A stretch of 10,000 bases of DNA from positions 1 to 10,000 of the forward strand of contig JAHBMJ010002295.1 in NCBI GenBank assembly GCA_018398765.1. Direction: 5' to 3'. The stretch is from Chromera velia. Lineage: Eukaryota; Sar; Chromeraceae. The notes under the pieces are model-generated. The model was given only the letters and a program-made list of their open reading frames with translations. It made no database searches and had not been told where the DNA came from. Shown here in pieces: positions 1 to 8,243 of this stretch. The number at the start of each line of letters is the position of its first letter. Positions within the stretch are counted from its first letter, which is position 1. Both the position numbers and the translations under genes were made by a program.

Positions 1-1
1 T

Positions 2-457
2 AGAGGAAAGTGTCCAACGGGAGGAGGTCCGTGGAGAAGGCACCAAAAGGTTGGGGCAGCATTTTTTGAGCTGTTAACGGGGGTAAGGTACTGTACGGTT
101 GGGGGGGAGACGACGATGGGATCGTTGGGGCTTGATTTGACAGGACCGTTGGCCGAGAAACGCGACAAACGACCAGACTTGTTCGCGACTTTACCAAATG
201 GGGACTCCATTCTAGGGGATGTGGCTCTGATCCACCCGATCCAGGATGCAACCCGCCTGCACAGAAACGCCAAGAAAGCAGGGGCTGCAGCTAAGGAGAA
301 GGACGGGAAGAAACATACCCACTACGATGATGCCTGCAGAGCAGTGGGCATTCGTTTTGTCCCTTTAGTTTTTGAGACCTACGGAAGGCCTGGGGGGGAA
401 ACAGTGCAGTTCGTGAAAGAGATGGTGAGACAGGCTACAGAAGGTTGGGGGAGATGA
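2..457 (+). pseudogene. C-terminal fragment of a retroelement protein with a restriction-endonuclease-like domain (5' end outside window)
   Basis: The reading frame is open from the left edge to TGA at 455-457. The first ATG is at 116, but the open frame upstream makes it likely that the true start lies outside the window. Visible motifs are KRPDL at about 164-178, GDVALIHP at about 212-235, then a Lys-rich stretch ending HTHYDDA, and RFVPLVFETYGRPGGE near the end. This order (R-P-D, then D-V after about a dozen residues, then K and Y, then a PLV..E..G block) is the pattern I associate with the PD-(D/E)XK-like nuclease domain at the C terminus of some LINE-type reverse transcriptases. No reverse transcriptase motif is in the window. 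A stand-alone copy or a truncated retroelement are both possible. Family assignment is inference; the open frame and motifs are seen directly. Confidence 0.5.
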
Positions 458-1149
458 ATGATGCGTCAGTACGTCAGAAAATTGCTGACAGATGGTGGAA
501 AACGTTGTCAGTAGCGATTTAGAAAGCAGCAGCGTCTACAATCTTGGCATCTGTGCAGGCAAGCCGCGGTGCACACGGTACACAGGTTATAGAGATGCTG
601 CTTGGGAGGGAGTTTTCGGCCTACGTGGGCCTTGCAGAGAAGAAAGAGTAAAAGAATGGGGGGGGGGGCCAGCAGGGGCGTTGGCAAGAGAATGGAAAGA
701 AAGAGAAAGACCATTTTGATGTTTAAGAGATAGAAAAAACATAAACGGAGAGAAGAGCCTGACAACATCAGATTAAAGAAATATGACAAAGGAGCTAAAA
801 GCCGCTAAGCATGCAAAAGAATTTATGGATGTAAAGAAAAGGTTTAATAAAGAAATGTTCAGGAGAAACAAATTTTTTTAACGGGCTGAGGAACCCATTG
901 AAGAAGAAGTTGGGGAAACGAAAAGGAAGACCACAACGCTCATCCATAGATAGGCAGAGTTGACCACGCGAATACACGGAGAATGAAAGGTATTAATTTT
1001 TGTCCACCGTGGAGTAGTATAAGCTAGGCGCGGCGGCCTAGTTCGAGGGGCTTGCGCTTGCAACAGATTGGCCATAATAGACGGACAGGACCTATGCCTA
1101 GGCAAGATGCATACTGGCCCGACAAAGGACCAGAGAGACACTAAAGAAA
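458..1149. other. intergenic stretch, no supported gene
   Basis: I see no convincing coding sequence. The open frames here are short and have no recognisable motif. The stretch has an 11-base G run at 658-668 and is A-rich from about 700 to 870, which would fit the 3' tail region of the preceding retroelement fragment. AATAAA lies at 846-851 on the plus strand. Confidence 0.5.
846..851 (+). promoter_or_regulatory. possible polyadenylation signal AATAAA
   Basis: A canonical AATAAA hexamer lies in A-rich DNA about 390 bases after the stop of the retroelement fragment. It may serve that element, or it may be chance in A-rich sequence. Confidence 0.2.
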
Positions 1150-1438
1150 TATATACGTATTTCGATACATACCTGCATGCATGTAAGTGACCTCATGCAG
1201 TGACTTGTCCTTTTCTTCTTCCGTCATGCATGTTGGGACAACCTATGTCTGGGACAGAAAGCCGTACGATAAGGGTGGACTGTAAGCCCGTGTTCGGATG
1301 TCTTTGTTTGCTTGCAATTCACAGAGGTAATTAACAAAGAGTGACAGACCTTCGATCCGTCTGACCGATACACACCGATAGAACCTCAACCGAAGACCAG
1401 AGGCAGCAGCACAGGTGCAGAGAGAGAAAGATCCGACA
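1150..1438 (+). promoter_or_regulatory. 5' flank and probable 5' UTR of the LRR gene, with TGCATGCA motif and possible 5' UTR intron
   Basis: The segment ends at the start codon of the main gene. It holds TATATA at 1150-1155 and the palindrome TGCATGCA at 1174-1181. A related CATGCATG is at 1225-1232. TGCATGCA is a known target of some ApiAP2 factors in apicomplexans, so a regulatory role is plausible if this is an alveolate. The motif overlaps a strong donor-like GTAAGTGA at 1183. A pyrimidine-rich tract ending TTCACAG at 1324 could be its acceptor, giving a 142-nt 5' UTR intron. An in-frame TAG at 1379-1381 closes the coding frame upstream of ATG 1439. Confidence 0.35.
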
Positions 1439-4115
1439 ATGGGAGCCGTCTGTTCCCGCAAGGCCCTGTCTGTGAAGGACAACGACTCCCAGATGTCCTC
1501 GAACAGAAGCGTCTACCAGATGCAGGCAGTTCAGAAAGTCAACGGAGGCAATGTGGGGGAGTGGTGGGACAAGAAGGAAGGCAAAAAGCCCAAACGTCCA
1601 GCCCCGCAAAGCCAGAGTCCGTCCAAGGGGATCGAAAGCCCTTCCAAACAGGCAAAGGCAAAGAAGCAGAGAGCCAAACATAATCGTTTCGGGAGGAAGG
1701 AGGCAAAGAGAAGGACGTCGGTTGCGAATGTGGGAGATTTGATTCTCCTCAAGAAGTATCTCTTCCCAGAGAAGACCCTGGAGGGCAATCAGGTGATCGA
1801 TGCCTTAAGATTTGAAGTCCCGGAAGCATTGCGGTCCTCCCTAAGCGAAAAGTTCTACGATTCCATCCACGAACTAGACGACAAGAAGCTCAACAGCATC
1901 TGCATCCGTCGGTGTCGTCTTCCCCGCTTCCCGAGGAATCTCCATCGATGCAAAGACCTCAAAAGCCTTGACCTCTCCCATAACCTCATTCAAGAAATCC
2001 CCCTGGATCTGGTTGATATTCACAGTCTGGATGCTTCCGAGATTGAGATCATCATTCTCGAGTTCAACCATATCAACGAGATCACAGTCAAGACTTTGGA
2101 GAAACTCGAAAACCTGAGGTATCTCGACCTCAGCAACAACTACATAGGGGAACTCCCACATGACTTCGGCAGACATCTGAAGAAATTGGAGACTTTAGAT
2201 CTCTCCGTTAACTCTCTCTCCTCCCTTCCCGATTCCGTAAGTGAATGTAGCAAGCTGAAACTGCTACAGGTAGAAAACAACAAATTGACGGCTGTGCCTC
2301 GACTGACATACACCAAACATGTGAATGGCCGAGATGTGGTTTACGGTCTGCTTGAGTTGGAGCGTTTGCTTCTATCGTTCAATCAGATTGATTCCGTGCC
2401 TTCCACCATCAGACACCTGAAGAAGCTCCGCACGTTGCGTTTGGTTTCCAACCAAATCACCCACCTGCCCCCCGAAATTTTGGAATTGTTCGACGACCAG
2501 ACTGCGCGGGCGGGTGGGATGGGAAGGACGGGGGAGGATGCCGATTTGGACTTTCAGGATAATGAAGACAATGGGTGTCTTCAGGACCTGTTCGTTGATC
2601 ACAACCCATTGAAAAACCCACCCATCGCAGCCTTTGCTTGGGGATGGCGCGAGGCTTTCCGAAGCTTCAAGGTCGATCTCTACGCCCGCCCTCTCACAGA
2701 CGGGTCTCCCTCTGCGTCCATCCCACAGGACCAAATCCAAACCCTACAGACCCATTCGCCCTCCAGAGTGGAGGACGACGCCCCGATAGAGGACGGAGCC
2801 TTTGTGACAGGAGCTGCAGGGGTGGGGCGAGGGAGGAGGAGGGGGAAGATTAAGTGGGAGGAGGAATTTGCAGACAGCGTCCTGCCCTCTATCCTAGACG
2901 CCTCAGCAGCGTCCACTACAGCATCCACCTCAGTCAGGACAGCAGGGCCCCCCCAGCAGCAGGGTGACGGTGTGGGGGGACAAAGAGGACTTGGGCAGAG
3001 GGGAAGCGTCAGGGGGGTGGGGGAAGATTGGGGAGGTGGAAAGCGAGACAGCCTAACGGGAGATTCTCAGATGTACGGGCCGCCTCTTTTCTTTCTGGGA
3101 AAAGAGGGACAGATCTTCCTCTGGGAGAAAGGACACAAGGAAAGCCTGGAGCCAAAGTCTGTGATGCTGGAGTATGCAAGTGAGTCGATTTGTTGGGTTT
3201 TTCTATGCTTCCAAGCATCTCTATCTTTCTTTACGCGTTTGGCTTTGAAATTCAACTGGAAGATTCCGAGGCCGTGAAGCAAGCGGGCCTGCCGTTTGCT
3301 TTGCAAAATGAAACGTCGTCGGAAAGTTTGCATGAGGCGAGAGCCTCTCTCATTTCCTTTTCATGGCCTTGTATCTGAACATGGCTATCTTCTTCCTGCA
3401 CACACGTACTGCATGCAGAAAAGCAATTACATGAAGCGTCTTGTCGGCAACGTTCTTCGCCAACAGAATGCCTCTTCAACTGTGTGTATCTGTGTCCGTG
3501 TCTGTGTCTGTCTTTTGCAGAGAGAGTCTCTACAGAAGACTGTGTGTGTCCGTGTCCGTGTCTGTGTCTGTCTTTTGCAGAGACAGTCTCTACAGAAGAC
3601 TGTGTGTGTCCGTGTCCGTGTCTGTGTCTGTCTTTTGCAGAGAGAGTCTCTACAGAAGACTCCGGCACGGCCAACGGCCAGGCACTCGCGGTGGCGACAC
3701 CCTCACCCAACTTCAACCGGACCCAGTCTGTGCGATTCACGACTGCTCCCTCGGATGTGGGAGGAGGGACTCGCAGAGAAAGCCCCATGCAAGGGGGCGG
3801 GGGGCAAGTCTCTAAGTCGACGCGGTACTCTGGAGAGGAGACGGAGAGGGAGAGGGCAACGCCCGTCGCAGGGTTCTTCTCTCCAAACTTTCGGGTGTGT
3901 GTGTCTTCAGGGAGGGAGGGAGGGAGTGCATGGGTGTGTGAAGTGTGTGTAAAAAGAAAGGTCTGGACTCATTTGACATCAAGGGAGCATGGCTTTTGAT
4001 GCATGCTGCTACTGATGACTTCCTCTCTTTGTATCTTTCTGACTATTCATTCCGCGGCAACCGGAGAAATCACACCCATCCAGAAGACAGTGACTCTCTC
4101 TCGCTCTCTCCCTCT

Positions 4116-4151
<36 letters not shown>

Positions 4152-7100
4152 ATTCATGCACTTTTGGCGAAAGTAGAAGACATTCATTGGCAGATGTAAG
4201 TGCCTCAATCTGGCGTATGTATGTATCAAAATCTGCAGGTCAACCACGGGAGCTTTTACCAGAAGTGGTCGGAAGTGAAAGATGGGGCAAAAGAACCTGT
4301 AAGTCGCTTCCTTCTTTCATTTTGGTTTTTCTTTCTTTGTTCGTTTATTTGCACTTTTTTTGTTGTGTCCTTTCTTTTCTGACACATTCATTGCAACGTT
4401 GGCTTTCTTTGGGACAAATTTTACTCTCTCATGCTGTTTGTGCATCCTGTATGTCCCGGGAAATCTTTGGCAGTCGAATTGCGGATTGCGTCCACAGGCC
4501 TTTTCGGGTATCGGCATCCATCGGAGTTTTTTGTTTTTGTTGCTGCTGTTGTTGTTGTTGAATCTCTTTGCTAATGTTTCTCTGCTTGCTCTTCTTTTCG
4601 TTGATTTTCTTTTGTTCATTCATCCATTTATTCATTCATTCATTCATTCATTCATTCATTCATTAATCATTCATTCATTCATTCATTCATTCATTCATGA
4701 ATGCAGATTGTCCAAACGATGGTACGAATCCACAAGAACAAGCTGAGTCTCTGGGAAGGACGGGATTTTCTGTCCTCAGGATGCGTGGAGGGCATCTCGT
4801 CTCTCCAGGGGGGGGGCCTTCAGGGTGCCCCCGGAAAGCACAGAAGGTTTTCCCAAATCATGAATGGCACCTCTGACACTGCCGATCTCGATCTGTTCTG
4901 TCTTCTCCTTGCTCTCTTGTGCCGACGGTCGTCTCGCTCCCTCAGCTCTCTATTCAAAGCCGCGTGCGGCAAACTTGAAGACAGACCCCAAAGTCCTAGC
5001 AAACCCGCCAAAACCCATGCAGATGGAGAGAGCGCCTTTGCTCTTCTGTCGAACAAGGCCATCAGAGGAAAAAGGCTGCAGAGTCCCTTCAAAGACAGAG
5101 AGCCCCCGTCCTCTGCCGTGGCTGTGCGATCCCCCGCCATCACCACACAACAGAGAACGACCCTATCAAAGAGCCGTTTCGACGCCTTTCTAGAAAGTCG
5201 ACAGCTCTTCATTCCGGAGGTGCAGCGTGACTTGATTTGGCGTATGCTGACGACTTCCTCAGACGAGAGGGACGACCAGGGTATAGTGAATGAACAGGTC
5301 TTTGCCGCCTTCCTTCTGCTCTTCGACGCCCTCCTTCCTCCTGAACTGTTAGAAGACAAAACTCACCCGCGGTATCATTTCCGAAAGAGAATTGAGAAGG
5401 CACCAGTCAGTAAAGGAGGGTTCAAGGGAGTTGAAAAGGAGAGAAAGGACCCCGCAACGCTGGGCAAAGAGCTTGCCTTCCTTTACATGACCCCTCGCCA
5501 GGTTGTTGATGGCATGGCCGATCGTCTCTACGACCCCCCCGCCTCGTGCCATGCAATCAACTCAGCCACAATCACGGGGGATCCTTGTGGGTCCTACACC
5601 GATCCTTGGAAAGAACTTGCCTTTTCCCTCGATGCACCCATCTTCATTCAACAAATGAACGCAGAGGGGGGGGAAGAGGGGGGCATCGGTGGGTGTGAGG
5701 ACCTAAAGGGGCGCCGCGACCTTGCGCTGAGCACCAAACAGATCGAGAGACTCAAGTGGGGCTCCCTCAGAAAAGACGCCGCCGACACTCCAAACAGTTT
5801 CGATCATCTGTCCCCAACCGGATCCCCCTCGAAAGGGGGGGGCCTGTTGAACATGCTGAAGGGGATGAGAAAGGGCAGGAAAGTGGGCACCGACGGTTCT
5901 GTGTTGACTCAGTCTGAGCTGAAGAAAGAAAAGGAAGAGAACGATGAGAGCCCAACAGGGGGGGGCAAATCCCCTGCCGCCACAGGATTACAGAGATTGA
6001 ACACCCTCACAAGGACAGGATGGAATCAGATATTCAATGCTGTTGCAAGAAGAAGAGCGAGAGCGCTGGAGATGGGAAGTCTGTATTTCGGGGATGAGGA
6101 CAGTGACGATTTTGAGATGAGTGACTCTGAAACAGACGGAGAGAATTCCGACGAGTTGGAGGAATGGTCTGAGAGTTCACTTTCTTTTGAATCCATTGAC
6201 GGTGACTTGTGGGAGACAAAACCATTCGGTCTCACTCATCTGGCAATGGATGTTTCAAAGAAACCTGGGGGGTTGTGGGGAGAAGACCAAGACCTCGACG
6301 CTGACTCCCCTCGAAATGTCGCAGAAGAGGTGTGGGAGAATGACATTGAAAATGCAATTCCCGATATTCTCTCCATGGTTACTAATGGGAGGGTCGCCCC
6401 TTTGTGGGCCATTGACAATTTCAGTCGGTCTCGTTCCCCCACCCCCCTAGAGCTCCACGGTGTCTCTTTCGGTCTCGCTCAAAAGATTCCTCCTCTTTCG
6501 AGGGAGGACAGAAAGCGCGTGATCACCCATCTCCTCAGAGAGGAAACAATCGACAAAAAAGAAGCACTCATGCTGGAGCAATCAATGCGCACGCAGAGAC
6601 AGAGAGTACTCTCCCCTTGGCACATCCACGACCACAACGCCCTCCAAGGAAAGGGGAGAGAACAGACACTCAAAGCCATTCCGATTGGAGGGTACGACAA
6701 CCGCTCCACTGCCCCGAAAGATCCCCTCTCCCGAGTGACGGGTACCAATCTGAGGTTGACAGCAGAGGAGAAGATCTCTTTGATGAGGCAGAGAGAGAGA
6801 AACATGAGGGAGTCACGAACAAGAAGCAGGGCTGTCGGGAAGACCTCTGGTGAGTCCAACCACAAGTGCCTCTTCTTTATTCTGTCTCTCTCCGTCTCTC
6901 AGTGCCTCCCTCCCTCTTTCGAATGTGCGTGTGGGGGGGGGGGGTGTCTTTACACTGCTCAACATCTTCTTATATCCTTTTTTTCTGGTTTGACTTGTTT
7001 CCGTTTGGAACAGGACGCTCAGCAAAAGAGAATGTGGATTTTTTTTTTCCGAGCAGCGGTTTTAGGGTCGCCATCAAACTAGTTGACCTGTAGGATTGAA

Positions 7101-7652
7101 ATAGTTTTCACTCTGAACTGCTCTTCCGTTCTTCTTCCTCTGTGCAGTAACAAGCCAACGGATGGTGGAGAGAATGAAGAAGAGATACAAGACTGACGTC
7201 GCCCCTCTCGCGCGAGTCCTCAGACAAGTGCGGCGGTGTGTTGCTCACTCCCAGTACCGCGCCCTGCTCCAGTACATTCTCTCGGAGATTCGACAACTGA
7301 GAAACTGCGAGAGGCAAAACGCGTCTGCGAGCTCTTGGGAAACTGTCCTTCTTCGGGTCCGTCTGTCCGTCCGTCGTGTCGTGTCGTTTTTTTTTTTTAA
7401 TCCTTCCTTAGCTTCTCTCTCTGGATCCTTCCTTGCCTGATCTGATCCGATTCCCTCTAGCTGAATGTATTATTTCTTGCATGCATGTACTGCATGTCGC
7501 GTTTTTGACACCTGTATCCCCCTTCGCCGTCTAGTTTCCCATTGGCAATCATCAATATCTGGTGTTTCTACATTTGACTGTTCATCATCCATCCGTGCTT
7601 CCTTTCTGCATGTTCCTCCTCCCCCCCCTCTCTCTCCTGTACATGGTTGCGT

Positions 7653-7694
<42 letters not shown>

Positions 7695-8243
7695 ATGCAT
7701 GCATGCATGCAGGTCTGGGACCCCAATCTCCGGGGGGCCCTTGGGGACACTGTGTCGAGTGGGGGCCCCTGTCTGGGCAGGGAGCTTTTGGAGGCTGTGG
7801 GTTTCGCTCTGGTGAGTGAGGAGATTTGGATTTGGCCTGTGCACTTCGACATGCAGGCCTCTCAGGAGACGGAGAAGGTCTCTCAGAAGTTCATGAGGGC
7901 AATCAACCTTTTCTGGGCAAGGGGGGGGTTGAGGGAAAAGGACAAAGGGGGAGGAGAGGAGGAAGTGGAGGCATCGGGCGAGGACTCTGGGGATGGCGGT
8001 GAGGGAAATTCATTCGCGATGAAGAAGACGAAGAAGAAATCCGCTTCCACAACCCTGGCAGCAGGAGCGAAGGACCGCATGGCCCACTCTTTGCAGATGG
8101 CAGAGAGCAAGAAACGATGGTTGGACAAGTGGATCCCTTCCAACTGTCTGGGGCGAGACAAGGACAGGCTGAACGATGTCTATCTGTTTTTCTCTCGCCA
8201 GATCCAGAGGGAAAGGGAGAAAATGGGAGAACAGCAAGAGTAG
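1439..8243 (+). CDS. large acylated leucine-rich-repeat protein, six exons, 1645 residues
   Basis: Exons: 1439-3179, 3641-3894, 4239-4298, 4707-6849, 7148-7356, 7713-8243; the junction phases (1,0,0,1,0) close to a TAG stop. The ATG follows an in-frame TAG at 1379 and has a good context (ACAATGG). MGAVCS fits N-myristoylation at Gly2 with palmitoylation at Cys5. Residues 45-93 are strongly basic, ending KRRTS. About nine leucine-rich repeats span 151-395, with a 28-residue acidic insert at 353-380 and a C-cap near 396-412. Residues 413-580 are low complexity. Residues 840-900 contain an EF-hand-like helix-loop-helix with a poor loop. Residues 1146-1185 are Ser/Asp/Glu-rich, and SP motifs are scattered from 779 to 1321. 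Residues 1415-1530 resemble a PUB domain. I do not recognise the family; a membrane-attached scaffold is inference. Least certain are the exon 2 and exon 5 donors and which exon 2 acceptor is used. Confidence 0.8.
3180..3640 (+). other. intron 1 of the LRR gene
   Basis: The donor is CAA|GTGAGT at 3180. The acceptor chosen is the third of three copies of TCTTTTGCAG, ending at 3640. Exon 1 leaves one base (A), which joins AG of exon 2 to make a Lys codon (residue 581). If the first or second copy is used, the intron ends at 3520 or 3580. TGCATGCA occurs inside at 3410-3417. Confidence 0.75.
3481..3660 (+). repeat. three tandem 60-bp units, each carrying a full 3' splice site and the start of exon 2
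   Basis: The units are 3481-3540, 3541-3600 and 3601-3660. Each has a TG/TC-rich 40-nt part ending in TCTTTTGCAG and a 20-nt part that is the first 20 nt of exon 2. Units 2 and 3 differ at one base (AGACAG against AGAGAG). Unit 1 differs from unit 3 at two bases in the TG-rich part. The unit length is a multiple of three, so all three acceptors enter exon 2 in the same phase. The whole array lacks stop codons in that frame. Confidence 0.95.
3895..4238 (+). other. intron 2 of the LRR gene
   Basis: The donor is taken as CGG|GTGTGT at 3895 and the acceptor is ATCTGCAG ending at 4238. Phase 0 on both sides. Two other donors in the same phase are GTGTCT at 3901 and GTAAAA at 3949; they would add 2 or 18 residues. 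The intron holds a GGGA run (3911-3925), a CT-rich tract and a (CA)n run (4121-4151). A strong donor-like GTAAGTG at 4196, 43 nt before the acceptor, has no fitting partner acceptor that I could find. Confidence 0.6.
4121..4151 (+). repeat. (CA)n microsatellite in intron 2
   Basis: About 15 uninterrupted AC dinucleotides follow a CT-rich tract (4094-4119) in intron 2. Open frames across it on either strand are repeat artefacts. Confidence 0.97.
4239..4298 (+). other. exon 3 of the LRR gene, a 60-nt exon
   Basis: This exon encodes 20 residues (666-685, VNHGSFYQKW followed by SEVKDGAKEP). It is bounded by CTGCAG before and GTAAGT after, and it is phase 0 on both sides, so skipping it would keep the frame. 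It is supported by strong splice signals and by frame agreement with exon 4. Confidence 0.65.
4299..4706 (+). other. intron 3 of the LRR gene
   Basis: The donor is CCT|GTAAGT at 4299 and the acceptor is GAATGCAG ending at 4706, phase 0 on both sides. The intron is T-rich and has a (GTT)-type run at 4541-4560. Its last 90 bases are almost entirely a CATT repeat, which takes the place of a usual polypyrimidine tract. Confidence 0.75.
4616..4699 (+). repeat. (CATT)n tetranucleotide repeat ending at the intron 3 acceptor
   Basis: CATT units run with a few interruptions (CATCCATTTATT at the left, CATTAATCATT near 4661-4671) up to ATTCATGAATGCAG. The splice site AG lies only a few bases after the last unit. 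Confidence 0.95.
5666..5693 (+). other. G-quadruplex-type motif in exon 4
   Basis: An 8-base G run (5666-5673), a 6-base G run (5678-5683) and GGG at 5691-5693 allow four G triplets with loops of 2, 4 and 7 bases on the coding strand. It encodes a Gly/Glu-rich linker around residues 1005-1014. Folding is inference. Confidence 0.4.
6850..7147 (+). other. intron 4 of the LRR gene
   Basis: The donor is CTG|GTGAGT at 6850 and the acceptor is CTCTGTGCAG ending at 7147, with a pyrimidine-rich tract before it. Phase 1: G of exon 4 joins TA of exon 5 to make Val 1400. The frame stays open 233 nt into the intron, to a stop at 7080-7082, so retention would replace the C terminus. A 12-base G run lies at 6933-6944. 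Confidence 0.8.
7357..7712 (+). other. intron 5 of the LRR gene
   Basis: The donor is taken as CGG|GTCCGT at 7357, a weak site. GT at 7369 and 7378 are in the same phase and could be used instead. The acceptor is GCATGCAG ending at 7712, phase 0. The intron holds a T12 run (7387-7398), TGCATGCA at 7478-7485, and a (GT)n followed by (ATGC)n directly before the acceptor. Confidence 0.6.
7651..7711 (+). repeat. compound (GT)n-(ATGC)n microsatellite at the intron 5 acceptor
   Basis: (GT)n with one interruption runs 7651-7692, then ATGC units run 7695-7710. The AG of the acceptor at 7711-7712 is the end of the tetranucleotide run. Three overlapping TGCATGCA copies are included. Confidence 0.95.

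Noticed and set aside
492-719. 75-residue plus-strand open frame after the retroelement fragment
   Set aside because: No recognisable motif, a simple-sequence tail and an 11-base G run; likely chance.
1415-1438. Earlier start at GTG 1415
   Set aside because: GTG is not a usual eukaryotic start; ATG 1439 has a good context and gives the MGAVCS acylation signal.
3481-3660. CRISPR-like array
   Set aside because: The 60-bp units are directly adjacent with no unique spacers, and the context is an intron-exon boundary of a eukaryotic gene.
3252-3788. 178-residue open frame on the minus strand across the 60-bp array
   Set aside because: It is long only because the repeat unit has no stop in several frames; its repeated SSVETLSAKDRH segments are the reverse of the splice-site array and the plus-strand model explains the region.
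4317-4746. Open frames on both strands through the (GTT)n and (CATT)n repeats of intron 3
   Set aside because: They consist mostly of repeat-encoded residues (poly-Gln, Phe-Ile-His-Ser) and are bounded by the repeats.
4825-4945. Possible intron in exon 4 before the pyrimidine-rich CTCCCTCAG
   Set aside because: The stretch 4880-4945 looks like an intron 3' end, but the best donor (4825) gives a 121-nt removal that breaks the frame, while the unspliced frame is open throughout.
7470-7852. Minus-strand open frames through the (GT)n repeat
   Set aside because: They are runs of Thr-His encoded by the dinucleotide repeat inside intron 5.
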